Assembly: GCF_023065955.2 (NCBI RefSeq)
Contig: NW_026622841.1
Coordinates: 19,527,501-19,591,500, forward strand
Direction of reading: 5' to 3'
Length of the DNA stretch: 64,000 bases
From: Ursus arctos
Lineage: Eukaryota > Chordata > Mammalia > Carnivora > Ursidae
The notes below the pieces were generated by a model, which saw nothing but the letters and a program-made list of their open reading frames with translations, was not told the DNA's origin and ran no database searches. This document shows positions 43,101 to 50,204 of this stretch, piece by piece. Positions within the stretch are counted from its first letter, which is position 1. Each line of letters starts with the position of its first letter. A program made the position numbers and the translations under genes.

Positions 43101-45334
43101 TTACCATGTTTCCCAGTTCTTGAGAATAAGACCTGTGTTACTTGTTCATCATTGAATCCTCAAAGCCTAACATAGAAATACTTACTGAATAACTGAGTGA
43201 ATAAAATCAGGTATCTTTTCTTGCTCTGTGCCATAAAACAAGCCTAGTCTTGGCTTCAACACTTTCTCCAAGCAGCACACATCATTTCTTCTCTATTTTC
43301 CTTGTTTCTCCATTAACTCCTGGGTTCTGTAGCATTGATGAGCATATTAATTATAAATGGTTTGTATTTATTTAAATGTCCATGTCTGTATCTCAGACCA
43401 GGTAGATTGTCAACGTCAAGAAGGCAGGAATAGTTCCTTGTATTTCATTTCATTTCCTGCCTTGCTAAGGGCAAGTGTCTTCAGTAACTACTTAATAATG
43501 ACTGAATCAAGCAATGATAATGGCCCACGACAGCAATCAAAATGGTGGCTGAAACCATCAAAGTCACTTTCTAATGGTGACAGAATCTGAAATGACAAGT
43601 TGTAAAAAAAAAAAAAAACCTTCTGGGCTCAAATCTTATTTCCATAATACTCTATGAAATTATCACTTAAAAGAAAACGTAGTCTGTAATTACGTGAATC
43701 ATTTAAAAAGTGATTAAAAGCTTCCTGTTCTAGCAGCTTTTGAATTTCCCAGTCTAGTCCCTCTAGGGCAAAAGCCTGTTTTCTGAAACTCGCCTGGGCG
43801 CAGTGCCTGAGGTAGAAATCAGGCCTGCTGTGATCAGCACCAGTCCAGGAAAGCAGGTAGGTCCCTCTCCCTCTTCCGAATTCCCTGCAGCCCTGCTTCA
43901 CTTTGCTAATGATATATGTAATTAGAGATGAGATGGAGCTATTCTCAATCGAGTCTTCTGGAATCGTTGGGCTCCTGGATGCTAAGTTATCAACTTTTTG
44001 GCCTCTGGCCCTGCAACTTCCAATAAAGAAAAGAAATTAAGCCCCAGAAAGATTAAAGGAGGAAGTGAAATACCCACATTTCAGAAGCAGTGAGAAAGTA
44101 GTCACTTCAGTGGAGGAAGAAATGAAGAGTCCAGAATAGAAGGGCAAGCATGACCCTCCAAGGGAAAGGAAGATGACTGCTATTTTGTTCCCTTACCAGA
44201 TACCAGTCCCCTTGGGTGGTGAAGCATGGTGGCCCTCCTCAGCTGTTCTGACCCTGTAGGGAGTGCAGCCAGAGTGGAGGAGAGGAGGGACAAACTGGTT
44301 GTCTCAATATTGTAACCACTCCAATATGGAATGCGGATACTCTACCCGGTACAGAGAGAAGGTGCTGGAAAGAATGACTTCTACCGCTAATTCTTTAGCT
44401 GTAGTAAATTAATTATTAAATGTCTTTTAGTTTTAAAGATTTTTTTTTTACTTCCTATGACTTGGTAGATCTCATCTCTATAAAATGAAATATGGCCAAT
44501 TGGCTGCTTTGAGAATGTAAGCGGTAGTATGATTCGGGAAGCCTGGGTTCGCCTATATGCAATGGAATTATAACTCAAGGGAGAGACTGGAGTAGAAAAG
44601 TAGCTGTTAAAGGGGAAAAAATCATGTAATTTAAAGATTAATCCAGGCAAATCTCTTTAATCACCCATAAAATGTAGTTCTATATCTCTCAGTAAGTACT
44701 TAAAAGCAAGGTTTCCCTTGAGCATTAGAGATATTTCTTGAGCACCGGAAGTGTTTGCTGGAGATTCAGAGTCATGTTCTTAGACAAGAACAACAGAACA
44801 CATACAGAAGTGTGTGTGTGTGTGTGTGTGTGTGTACATATATATACATACACATGTATTTTTTAAATCCTAGAATCACACAGTGAGGAGAAAAGTTCAG
44901 ACTGAGAAGCCTACAGAACTAAAACGTCCTGGCAGAAGGGTTGATTTGCTTCCTGTCTCTAAGTCACAGCAGTGCAGTCTTCACTGAGTGGAACGGCAGA
45001 TACAGGCTCTCATCCTCTCTCCCCTCCCCTCACTCTTCCTCACTCTCGTCCTACTACAACTAGCTGAACTGACATAAGTTTGAGGCTTCCGCATGTGATT
45101 CTAGTATGTCTCATGGGGAATTAGAATCAACCAATTAACCACGATATCTCTTAGATTAAAGCAATTAGTTCAGACGTGGTAGTAGAGCGGTGGAGATGGT
45201 AATGGTGGTGATACAGCAATTATATCACTGAAGTTTAATGTGCTTGATTTCGATGACATTATGGTCTTTTCTACAGTGAATTGAAGACAGTCGACACTAC
45301 GCCCTATCTGATGTTGATTAGGCTCCGGAAATGA
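10006..45334 (+). CDS. CCDC68: CCDC68, complete coding region in ten coding exons
   Basis: Joining 10006-10122, 11248-11334, 14855-14995, 16530-16655, 18375-18503, 25719-25801, 32376-32481, 33794-33877, 42900-42976 and 45277-45334 gives one open frame of 335 codons from ATG to TGA. All junctions are GT/AG and in phase. The length equals the human protein as I know it. The protein starts [15 protein letters not shown] and ends YLMLIRLRK. From about residue 85 to 300 it is rich in Glu, Lys, Gln and Leu in heptad patterns, so it is mostly coiled coil. There is no signal peptide or membrane segment. CCDC68 is known as a centrosomal protein of the centriole subdistal appendages involved in microtubule anchoring. 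That role is family knowledge and is not readable from the sequence. The gene converges on RAB27B. Confidence 0.95.
10123..11247 (+). other. CCDC68: CCDC68 intron 1 (between coding exons 1 and 2)
   Basis: A 1.1-kb intron. It holds the tandem 28-bp array at 10771-10910 and its degenerate continuation to about 11000. No mobile element was recognised in the rest. The acceptor is 'tttttttcttctag'. Confidence 0.8.
10771..11000 (+). repeat. 28-bp tandem repeat rich in TAATTA palindromes
   Basis: Five consecutive 28-bp units start at 10771, 10799, 10827, 10855 and 10883. Each starts TAGTAATTATT (or TAGTAATTGTT in the last) and ends with a version of TAGTAATTACTA plus two to three bases. TAGTAATTACTA is a perfect 12-bp palindrome. 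From 10911 to about 11000 the units break up but TAGTAATTA and TAATTACTA continue. It has no unique spacers, so it is not a CRISPR. Confidence 0.9.
11248..11334 (+). CDS. CCDC68: CCDC68 coding exon 2
   Basis: 87 nt, phase 0 at both ends, residues 40-68 ([11 protein letters not shown] to NHKLETK). The acceptor is 'cttctag' and the donor GTAATA. The charged, Leu/Ile-spaced beginning suggests the first short helical segment. Confidence 0.93.
12271..12485 (+). mobile_element. Can-SINE
   Basis: Head 'gggacacctaggtggctcag', internal 'tcatgatctcatgggtccta' and tail (AAAT)n then 'cttaaaaacc'. Flanking duplication 'agaaatgacag' at 12261-12271 versus 'agaaacgacag' at 12486-12496 (one mismatch). Confidence 0.9.
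13000..13500 (-). repeat. Old L1-like 3' sequence interrupted by a SINE
   Basis: 'agagataaccattattaaca' followed by 'tgtacatccttccattttttt' and 'cctgcatatttcacgtag', 'cccatgtcaataaatattct' resembles a common decayed L1 3' sequence. It resumes on both sides of the Can-SINE at 13065-13269. It ends at an A-run (13489-13502). Confidence 0.4.
13065..13269 (-). mobile_element. Can-SINE, young ursid-type variant
   Basis: In reverse orientation it reads from a poly-T/'aaaggttttatttattt' tail to '...ccgctgtgccacccaggcgcccc'. It carries the 'cccataacgccgggatcac' variant. It is flanked by a perfect 15-bp duplication 'tgtataatcacttct' at 13050-13064 and 13270-13284, which indicates a recent insertion. 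Confidence 0.95.
13885..14090 (+). repeat. MIR SINE remnant
   Basis: 'ggattctaattcaggttctg', 'tcaatttcctcctctgtata', then 'atggcacatgataaatgctt' follow the MIR order in + orientation. Confidence 0.65.
14155..14290 (+). repeat. Possible MIR remnant
   Basis: 'ctgggctcagtacctcactt' and 'catatctgtaaaattgatgt' resemble the MIR core. The copy is decayed and its ends are approximate. Confidence 0.45.
14855..14995 (+). CDS. CCDC68: CCDC68 coding exon 3
   Basis: 141 nt, phase 0, residues 69-115, [19 protein letters not shown] to [10 protein letters not shown]. The acceptor is 'gttcatttcag' and the donor GTATGG. The second half (from [16 protein letters not shown]) begins the main coiled coil. The frame stays open past the donor into the SINE at 15020. 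That extension is intron, not protein. Confidence 0.95.
15020..15217 (-). mobile_element. Can-SINE next to a splice donor
   Basis: Reverse orientation, with poly-T then 'aaagattttatttatc' and ending 'gactgagccacccaggtgtcc'. The 18-bp duplication 'ctatcaggagaaatttct' at 15002-15019 matches 15218-15235 with one mismatch. The left copy begins seven bases past the donor of coding exon 3. Confidence 0.93.
15591..15757 (+). mobile_element. Can-SINE, first of a tandem pair
   Basis: Starts 'ggggcacgtgggtggctcag' and ends in 'aaataaataaattaaatt'. It is about 30 bp shorter than full length: the 'gggatcgagcc' to 'ctccctgctcag' segment is missing after 'gggtcct'. It shares one outer target duplication with the second copy. 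Confidence 0.92.
15758..15957 (+). mobile_element. Can-SINE, second of a tandem pair
   Basis: Starts 'gggatgcctgggtggctcag' directly after the A-rich tail of the first copy and ends 'aataaaatctttaaagaaa'. The outer duplication 'aattagagcactca' (15577-15590 and 15958-15971) flanks the pair as a unit. Confidence 0.92.
16530..16655 (+). CDS. CCDC68: CCDC68 coding exon 4
   Basis: 126 nt, phase 0, residues 116-157 ([19 protein letters not shown] to EDGKHLLE). The acceptor is 'cctcttttcgtag' and the donor GTACTG. It is a helical, coiled-coil-forming segment. Confidence 0.94.
16656..18374 (+). other. CCDC68: CCDC68 intron 4
   Basis: A 1.7-kb intron. A possible short MIR piece lies at about 17000-17075. 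An AT-rich and TG/CA microsatellite-like stretch covers 17110-17300 and 17374-17412. No mobile element was recognised in 16660-16995 or 17420-18350. Confidence 0.75.
17110..17412. repeat. AT-rich and TG/CA low-complexity tract
   Basis: Alternating 'atatat', 'tgtgtgtg' and 'cacacgcagacacacac' stretches at 17220-17295, then 'tgtgtgtgtatgtatgtgtg' from about 17388. These are imperfect dinucleotide repeats. Confidence 0.7.
18375..18503 (+). CDS. CCDC68: CCDC68 coding exon 5
   Basis: 129 nt, phase 0, residues 158-200 ([17 protein letters not shown] to [11 protein letters not shown]). The acceptor 'gtttttctgacaaag' has a short pyrimidine tract. The donor GTGAGC is strong. Leu, Val and Ile recur at heptad spacing, as in a canonical coiled coil. 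Confidence 0.94.
18588..18887 (-). mobile_element. Can-SINE with long AT-rich tail
   Basis: The body 18699-18887 ends 'gctgaaccacccaggtgcccc' in reverse orientation. The flanking duplication 'aaataaataagatat' is at 18573-18587 and 18889-18903. Between the left duplication and the body lies about 110 bp of AT-rich sequence (18588-18698), read as an expanded and decayed tail. Confidence 0.85.
19565..19686 (+). mobile_element. Short tRNA-derived Can-SINE
   Basis: 'gggtgcctggatgcctggct', 'tagagcgtgtgactcttgat', 'ggttggaagttcgagcctca' (a B-box-like motif) and a tail ending in a long A-run. The 17-bp duplication at 19548-19564 matches 19687-19703 with two differences. It is the shorter subtype lacking the CT-rich middle. 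Confidence 0.88.
22450..22654 (+). mobile_element. Can-SINE, young ursid-type variant
   Basis: Starts 'ggggcgcctgggtggcacag', with 'cgctatgggatcgagcccca' internally, and ends '(aaat)n-aaatcttt-A15'. The perfect 12-bp duplication 'aaccatgactca' is at 22438-22449 and 22655-22666. Confidence 0.95.
22694..24459 (-). mobile_element. 5'-truncated L1 LINE with ORF2 C-terminus and 3' UTR
   Basis: The T17 run at 22694-22710 is the poly(A) tail of a - strand L1. 22711-22986 is the 3' UTR. Above that, - strand translations match the ORF2 C-terminal part, with motifs such as [51 protein letters not shown] and [17 protein letters not shown]. The reading frame changes near 23800-23830 and changes back near 23220-23230, so ORF2 is broken by two indels. 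The endonuclease and reverse-transcriptase domains are missing, so it cannot move by itself. The duplication 'catgtcag' plus up to five T is at 22686-22693 and 24460-24467. Confidence 0.95.
22987..24459 (-). pseudogene. L1 ORF2 C-terminal fragment, frameshifted
   Basis: Three collinear - strand segments in two frames cover the post-RT region and the end of ORF2: about 24459-23794, 23831-23220 and 23229-22987. The last ends ISLIYGT followed by a stop, which fits the normal ORF2 terminus. The two frame changes roughly cancel. This is a dead copy. Confidence 0.9.
24795..24915 (-). repeat. Possible MIR remnant
   Basis: 'ataaggcccagagaggtaaa' and 'aaccttggcaaaagttgtta' resemble the MIR core in reverse. 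Decayed, with approximate ends. Confidence 0.5.
25669..25690 (+). repeat. (CA)n microsatellite upstream of exon 6
   Basis: About eleven uninterrupted CA units, ending 28 bp before the first base of coding exon 6. Confidence 0.95.
25719..25801 (+). CDS. CCDC68: CCDC68 coding exon 6
   Basis: 83 nt, residues 201-227 plus two bases of Ser228 ([19 protein letters not shown] to NATYAK). The acceptor is 'tgtatttcttctag' and the donor GTTTGC, which is weak at positions +3 to +6. It ends in phase 2, and the next exon supplies one T to complete AGT. Confidence 0.93.
28225..28385 (-). repeat. MIR SINE remnant
   Basis: 'cagggaagaaactgagcttc', 'taattggtgaagtgattata' and 'gtaagagctgggagtttggg' follow the reverse MIR order. 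Confidence 0.6.
30140..30810 (-). repeat. Old L1 (L1M-type) ORF2 fragment
   Basis: The + strand shows decayed reverse complements of ORF2: 'gggtacaatgtctttattaa', 'cagtaccatttgttgaaagg', 'agtcttttgggtccccagtt' and 'cttccattgatgaacactca'. No open frame of note survives. Confidence 0.65.
31061..31260 (+). repeat. MER5-like hAT-Charlie remnant
   Basis: 'ggttcagtgctgggctattc', 'ctggagcctattgaaaatgc' and the end 'gtttgagaagcaatg' resemble MER5A-type elements. Decayed. Confidence 0.45.
31861..31897 (+). repeat. TAG/TAA trinucleotide repeat
   Basis: 'ataatagtagtcgtagtaat' leading into six AAT units. It reads as poly-Tyr on the - strand, which is an artefact. Confidence 0.85.
32376..32481 (+). CDS. 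CCDC68: CCDC68 coding exon 7
   Basis: 106 nt. The first T completes Ser228, then residues 229-263 ([19 protein letters not shown] to QNLRSVIQE). The acceptor 'tttttccttttgcatttccag' is strong. The donor GTCAGA is weak at +3. It is a coiled-coil segment with a regular Leu/Ile/Val heptad. Confidence 0.95.
32482..33793 (+). other. CCDC68: CCDC68 intron 7
   Basis: A 1.3-kb intron with a MIR remnant at about 33185-33290. Nothing else was recognised. The acceptor is 'tttcctaattcttag'. Confidence 0.8.
33185..33290 (-). repeat. MIR SINE remnant
   Basis: 'tctcatttgacagatgagaa', 'aacagaggctctaagtggtt', 'aagtgacagagctggtagtg' follow the reverse MIR core. Confidence 0.7.
33794..33877 (+). CDS. CCDC68: CCDC68 coding exon 8
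   Basis: 84 nt, phase 0, residues 264-291 ([18 protein letters not shown] to NILEAQ). The first codon is an in-frame ATG but is internal to the protein. The donor GTAAGG is good. It forms the end of the main coiled coil. Confidence 0.94.
33903..34110 (+). repeat. TG-rich microsatellite just after exon 8
   Basis: The purest part is about twelve TG units at 33929-33952. Imperfect 'tgtgagtgtgtctgtgtgtg' stretches continue to about 34110. On the - strand it reads as Thr-His repeats, which is not a gene. Confidence 0.9.
34201..34400 (-). mobile_element. Can-SINE, young ursid-type variant
   Basis: Reverse orientation with 'cccataacgccgggatcac' and end 'ccgctgtgccacccaggcgcccc'. It has a perfect 16-bp duplication 'tactttttaatacttt' at 34185-34200 and 34401-34416. 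Two bases are missing in the 'gacgcttaaccg' part (read 'gacgccaaccg'). Confidence 0.95.
34790..35240. other. GC-rich, CpG-containing island in an AT-rich intron
   Basis: 34820-34930 contains 'tgccggccgaggtgcggcag', 'cctcccgggaag' and 'ggcgcc' sites, clearly GC- and CpG-richer than its surroundings. There is no splice-flanked open frame and no recognised repeat. It could be an enhancer or a degraded inserted sequence. Confidence 0.4.
36400..37260 (-). repeat. Old L1 (L1M-type) fragment
   Basis: 'gataaatttttagaagtaga' followed by 'attggtaactcaaagcatat' is a decayed L1 3' motif. 'tttggtgtgaggtagggatc' and 'gtatctgcctctttgggctc' correspond to reverse-complement ORF2. Probably one old copy with internal losses. 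Confidence 0.55.
38370..38470 (-). repeat. Possible MIR remnant
   Basis: 'tttaatcctcaaaactactc' and 'ttaaactgagatccagagaa' then 'gttaaactcgttcaaaatca' follow the reverse MIR order. Confidence 0.6.
39852..40025 (-). mobile_element. Can-SINE, older copy
   Basis: Tail side 'taaaagattttatttgttta', then a G/A-rich middle, 'tcaatcccacaaccctgaga' and 'aaaccacccaggtgcccc'. No clear target duplication remains. Confidence 0.85.
40124..40326 (+). mobile_element. Can-SINE
   Basis: 'gggatgcctaggtggctcag', 'tcatgatcccggggtcctgg', CT-rich middle and tail 'aaataaataaaatctt'. The 19-bp duplication at 40105-40123 matches 40327-40345 with one mismatch. Confidence 0.93.
40380..40562 (+). mobile_element. MER5A hAT-Charlie element
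   Basis: 'tagttttcaaacttgagcag', 'agaatcaactggtgagcttc', 'ttaaaacacatcccttggcc', 'gatgatgctgatattgctga' and the end 'cttaagaactgttg' follow the MER5A order with a recognisable terminal inverted repeat. Confidence 0.75.
40563..40925 (+). repeat. L2 3' end with ATGG microsatellite tail
   Basis: 'ttttccacctagaccatttc' and 'agggtccaggtgaaatcttg' to 'tactggagggaaagatccag' follow the L2 3' region. The terminal repeat has become eight to nine TGGA units at 40891-40925. Confidence 0.6.
41685..42065. repeat. Two adjacent MIR remnants
   Basis: 41685-41810 is + oriented ('gacccgactctgaacctgag', 'ggatctcagtttttagctat'). 41860-42065 is - oriented ('agatgaggaaattgggctca', 'aagaggttaggtaactaagg', 'tcacatagctactaagtggc'). 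Confidence 0.65.
42105..42329 (+). mobile_element. Can-SINE, young ursid-type variant
   Basis: Close to a consensus young copy: 'ggggtgcctgggtggcacag', 'gtgatcccggcgttatggga', 'ctatgagcctgcttcttcct', then a long tail of AAAT and AAATA units. It has a perfect 15-bp duplication 'aaaatcttatgatca' at 42090-42104 and 42330-42344. Confidence 0.95.
42900..42976 (+). CDS. CCDC68: CCDC68 coding exon 9
   Basis: 77 nt, residues 292-316 plus two bases of Ser317 ([17 protein letters not shown] to KAVST). The acceptor is 'tttttttttttcaactgtag' and the donor GTAAGG. This is the tail after the coiled coil, rich in Thr/Ser. Confidence 0.93.
43100..43500 (+). repeat. Two L2 3'-end remnants
   Basis: 'catcattgaatcctcaaagc' followed by 'acatagaaatacttactgaa' (to about 43205), and 'agattgtcaacgtcaagaag' followed by 'gcaagtgtcttcagtaacta' (to about 43500), follow the L2 3' pattern. 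Confidence 0.5.
44811..44834 (+). repeat. (TG)12 microsatellite
   Basis: Twelve TG units, then an AT-rich 'acatatatatacatacacat' stretch. Confidence 0.95.
45277..45334 (+). CDS. CCDC68: CCDC68 coding exon 10 (stop codon exon)
   Basis: The first T completes Ser317. It then codes for [18 protein letters not shown] and TGA at 45332-45334. The acceptor is 'atggtcttttctacag'. The basic, hydrophobic C-terminus LMLIRLRK matches the human family end as I recall it. Confidence 0.95.
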
Positions 45335-45765
45335 GCTGGCTGGCTGAAGATCTGAATAAGAAAGATTGCTGTGGGTCTTCTTTATTCCTTGAAACACAGC
45401 CGAAACTTGCACGTTAAAATGGCTCGGTGCCAGTATTCGATGGAACTTACTGTACATCAACAGCTTTGCAGGAAGATGACATTCCAGAAAATCAAACAAA
45501 TATATATTCAAGGGAAGGAACTCTTTCTTCAAAATGTACTGAATGGGTGAAGAGACCAGGGACTTTCAATGGAAGATGAATTTTGCTTTAAGCTTAAAAA
45601 AAGATCTGAATCATTTTTGCAGATTTTTGCTGAAGGGAGTGGTTTAAAGTTGACCTTTTGAGAGTGGTTTTTATGTATATAAATGGAAGAGTGTGTGTGT
45701 GTATGAGTAAATCATATATTTTAAAGTTAACTTTGGATAATAAAAAATATCTTAACATGAATTTA
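45335..45765 (+). other. CCDC68: CCDC68 3' UTR (probable)
   Basis: Unique AT-rich sequence directly after the stop. The first canonical AATAAA is at 45739-45744, so cleavage is expected at about 45755-45765. Use of a later site, for example AATAAA near 47629 or 47645, cannot be excluded. Confidence 0.55.
45739..45744 (+). promoter_or_regulatory. CCDC68: Polyadenylation signal AATAAA for CCDC68
   Basis: First canonical hexamer 3' of the stop codon, about 405 bp downstream. It is embedded in 'ttggataataaaaaatatc'. A clear GU-rich downstream element is not evident. Confidence 0.5.
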
Positions 45766-48499
45766 TGAATTCATCTCCTGACCCAGGGTTTGTGGGAGAG
45801 TTAGTCTCTACTGCATTATGGGCAGGAAAAGGAGTAGGTTCTTTTTAGCTAATTCCTCAACCCACATAACCCTCCAAAGCTGAGCATCATGGCGTCTCAC
45901 CACACCTTAGGAAGCCATTGTTCTTCAGTTGGGATTGAAAATTGGTTGCTAGAGACAACCCACAAATAAGCACAAAGAAATGGAGCTTGTGACTCTGGCT
46001 TCGTGACTAATTTTCTTTTCAAGATTCTTATATTAGCTAGGAAAATATCTGGAGGGAAGAATAGAAACACAATGCTGTCAGCCCATACCTCCATAAAAAT
46101 GTGTATATTATGGTTTAGAGGAACAGTGGCTGCTGTCTGCAGTCAGGAAGACTCTGAATTCATGAACTGGAATGAAATATCCAGTGCTTTTGTGAAACCA
46201 TATTTACATTTTGATACGGGCATTCATCACAGGTGGAGTTTGTGATTGCTGTGAGGAAAACCAGACTCTAATTTGTAGAAAGGCAAACATGCTGACACTC
46301 AGAAGAGAACACACTTCTACTAAAGGAATAATGGGCAGCCTTAGCCCCACTGAAGGGTGAATTACTTGAAAGCCTTTTGATCATCCTGTCTGGTGTATGA
46401 CTGTAAACATTTTCTCAGGAAAGATGATGGAAGCCTTTCGAGGGGGAATGTGAAATATCAGTATTATCTATGAAATATTTAAAAATACAGATGAGATAAA
46501 GTAATGTATTTATAAATTCATCCAAGTACTGTAATCCTTGAAAGGTTGCATAGCTGAATGGGTGCATTTCATGCTTCACGTTTTTATTGCTTGCTTATTT
46601 TTCAAATGTAGATATCTAATACCATTTATGGCACAGTTCCTATACCAGGAAAAATTCTAAGTACTTTACCTGTATTAATTACTTTAATCTTCCCATCAGG
46701 CCTCAAAAGCAAGTCATATTATTACCCTATCTTCCAGGGGTGGGTACTGTGAGGTCCAGGAATTTACCCTGCTGCTAACCATGGAGCAAGGATTTGGACC
46801 TCTGACCTGGCCATCAGTAGTCCTTCTATCTGTTCACTTGGTGGTCTGAGAGATTGCCACACTATAGAAATACCTTTCTTTTTCCTACTTTAATAAGCAC
46901 AGCTTCCTTGTTGGCTATGCGCATTATCCCATGAATGACAGTCAGGAACAACCCTGACTCATAAAGTAAATATTTTGCTGCAATTAAGTTGGCCTTTCAC
47001 CTGTTGGATTACCCTCATGAGAACGTAGTTCAGAAAAACTTCCCTGCTAAAAATCTAATTCTACATTTATGATCATGACTTTATGCTGCATGGAAGATTT
47101 TTCGGTAGTATATTTTCAGGCACATTTGTAGGGAGATTGGGATCATGAACTCGGTCAAGCATTTGCAGTGTGGTAGGCGAATTCACCTTTCACCTGAAGA
47201 TTACTCAGGGTTCCTTTTACACCCCAATCACCATGCTGGATGGTGATAAAATATGAGTTTGGAACGGATCCATCTAACTGAGCTAACAACTAGAATGATG
47301 CCTATTAGAATAATGTATCCTAGAGTCAAAAATGGGAAGACACTGTTGGGTTTCATTTAGGTTTAATGGTGCTCACTTTTGAACGTGGAAGTACCGTTGG
47401 ACGTGACACAGAAAGGACCTGCTCATATGTTCTCCACATTCACTCTGGAATGGCCTTTGGATTTCCTGAGAATAAGAACGAGCAGTTTCAGAAGCTTAAA
47501 AAGGTCTGGACTCTTCAAATACAAAAGTATCTTTTTAGTAGCATCAGCAATATCATTTATTTGTCATATGTGGATTATGTCCTATATCTTTATTGTTTCA
47601 GCTTTTATCATTTGGAATGTTCTTTGAATAAATATTTCTGAGCAATAAAACAAATGATCACAGTGGAGAATAAAAAGCATTAACCTAAAAGTACCACACG
47701 AGAAATACAGGAAAAGAAACACCAGTTCAGTTGTAGTCTAAATAATTGTACTTATTATTATACTAATCAATATATTAAATAAGGTCTGAGGTGGACCTTG
47801 AAGTGAATACACAAAGGTGAAAAATAAAAAGAAACTTAGTTTCACTTTGATTACGTATGGTTACAAATTATCATTAGATGTTTAAACAACAAAAGATGTT
47901 TAAATGATTGGTATAATACATATATCCTTTGAATAATTGCTTATGGCATGCTTTACAATAAATAAATTGATATCATATTTTGTTTATTTTTTGTTTTTAT
48001 TTCTTTTTACATGAAAATTATTATGCATAAGTGAACTAAGTCATTTTTATTTGATTGTTCATGACAATATAACCCATAATAAATGGATTGTTTTTGCCAG
48101 CGAACAGATACTTAGATAGCTCCCTGAATTTTTCTGTTAATTTCCCCTGGATCCAAATTAATGGAAAAAGTTATTAAGTTTTCATTCTGAATTTGAAAAA
48201 ATAGTAGCATTATTATAAAAGTAACAAACATACTTCTCCAACATTTTCATATTTCTTTATTTTGAAAATCTTTACCTCCCCTCTGACCTGGGAATAATTA
48301 TAGAATCTTCATCAAGACTGAAGTAGGGACCCAATCCATCAAGAACTGAAAATTCCTTCAACTAATGTCATCATTATCATTCCCCCCACTTGCTCCCTTC
48401 TGTACTTCCTTCCTCCTTTTCCTTTTTTAGTGGAAAATATTAAAGATGCAATAAAGATTTAAATAATCGTTGCTTTGTTATTATTAAAGTAGATACATA
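45766..48499. other. Intergenic sequence between convergent genes
   Basis: AT-rich and mostly unassigned. A MIR remnant lies at about 46610-46830 ('attaattactttaatcttcc'). Short open frames here (60-91 codons) lack support. No Can-SINE is present. Confidence 0.6.
46610..46830 (-). repeat. MIR SINE remnant
   Basis: 'accatttatggcacagttcc', 'tactttacctgtattaatta', 'ctttaatcttcccatcaggc' and 'gcaaggatttggacctctga' follow the reverse MIR pattern. Confidence 0.6.
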
Positions 48500-49754
48500 T
48501 AAGTGTTAAAAATTAAACTAGAATTACAGAAAATTGGGATTTATCCTACACATGCAAGGTTAGTTTATCATTTGAAAATCGATGTAATTAACCATATATA
48601 CATAACAAAGAAGAAAAACCATATAATTGTTTTAATAAGTAAAGGAAAGTATTTGACAAAAGCACCATTCATAATAAAAACTCAGCAATCTGGGAATAAG
48701 AAATTTTATCATTCTGATAAAGAGCTTTACAAAAAAAGCCTTCAGTCAATATAACTAATCATGAAAGACTATTGCTAAAATGTTTGCTCTCACCACTTTT
48801 CTTAAAGATTGTATTGTAAGTCCTAGCCATTGAAATATGTCAAGAAAAAGAAAAAGGAAGAAAAGGCATACAGCTTGGAAAGGAAAACTGTCTATTGTTG
48901 TTTTTCATACAATTGTTGATTTAGAAAACTTCAGTGAATCTACCAAACAGCTACTGGAGCTAGTAAGTAAAATCAACAAGGCCACAGATCACAAAGTTAA
49001 AATACAAAACCCAACATATTAACGGTTTGGTTTTGGTGAAAACATAGATAAATATATAAGTGAATGGAAAGGAGAATCCATAAATAGACCCATCTATGTG
49101 ATTCATTTTCAACAGAGGTGTCAAGGCCATCGAAAGGAGGCAAGAAATTCTTCCAAATGGTGCTGAAAATAGTGCAAGTTTTGTATGTGAAAAAAAATAG
49201 CATTAATTCTTATCTCACAAATATATAATAATTAACCTGAAATGGACAATATACCTAAATGTAAAGTTAAAACTATAAAATTTCTAGAAGGTAAAGTAGT
49301 CAAGATACCTACATAGTCTACAAAGAGCACACCATAAAAGAAAAAAATTTATAATTGAACTTGATTAAAATTCAAATACTTTGCTCTTTGAAAGACACTA
49401 CTAAGCAAATTTTAAAAAAGAATGGGTGAAAATATTCACATGTATAGGATTTGTATTCAGAATATATAAAGAAATTTTAAAACATAATAATGAGAAGACA
49501 AACCAATAAAAAATATTGGCAAAAATGTTTGGAGAGTCACTCCATAAAACAAGATAGACAAATTACAAATACACACATGAAAAGATGCTTAATTCATTAG
49601 TTACCAGGGGAATGCAAATGAATACCCCTAAGAAATAAGCACCGAACATACCATTAGAACAGTGGAAATAAAAAGACTGGCCTTATTGAGTGTGTGGAGC
49701 AACCAAATTATATGCGAAAAATGGTACAAGCACTTCAAGAAACAGGTTGTTTCC

Positions 49755-49817
49755 TTAAAAGTTAACTTTTAAACAGGTGACGACATCACCTGTTTCATAT
49801 AACATCGTTATATGAAA
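49755..49817. repeat. Cluster of three perfect inverted repeats
   Basis: 49755-49772 is a perfect 18-bp palindrome, TTAAAAGTTAACTTTTAA. 49771-49780 and 49786-49795 are 10-bp arms AAACAGGTGA/TCACCTGTTT with a 5-base spacer. 49793-49803 and 49807-49817 are 11-bp arms TTTCATATAAC/GTTATATGAAA with a 3-base spacer. They overlap slightly and lie inside the old L1. Confidence 0.95.
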
Positions 49818-50166
49818 ACAACAAAGTCGTTGAACAACACCTGCCATATGACCGCCATTCTTCGTTTGTTTTACCCAAGAGAAACAACAGCTTCTGTCCA
49901 CATAACAAGGTGTATCTGAATTTTCATGGAACCTTTGTTCGTAATAGCCAAAAACTAAAAACAAAACAGATGTCCATTAACAGGTGAACAGGTAAACAAA
50001 ATGCAGTACATCCATGCTTTGGAATAGAACAACAATAAAAAACAAAAAGCACAAACAAATGTATGCAACAATGGATAAACGTCACATCATTATACTTGAG
50101 GAAAAAGAGAGGGCATGCTGTGTGATGCCACAGTGATAGAACAAATCAGTATTTCCCTTGGGACAC

Positions 50167-50168
<2 letters not shown>

Positions 50169-50204
<36 letters not shown>

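Larger units (their letters stand above)
42977..45276 (+). other. CCDC68: CCDC68 intron 9
   Basis: A 2.3-kb intron. Two short L2 3' remnants lie at about 43100-43205 and 43375-43500, and (TG)12 is at 44811-44834. Nothing was recognised in 43600-44800 or 44880-45270. Confidence 0.75.

Noticed and set aside
45170..45532. 120-codon open frame on - across CCDC68 exon 10
   Set aside because: Antisense shadow of the terminal exon and 3' UTR, with no independent support.
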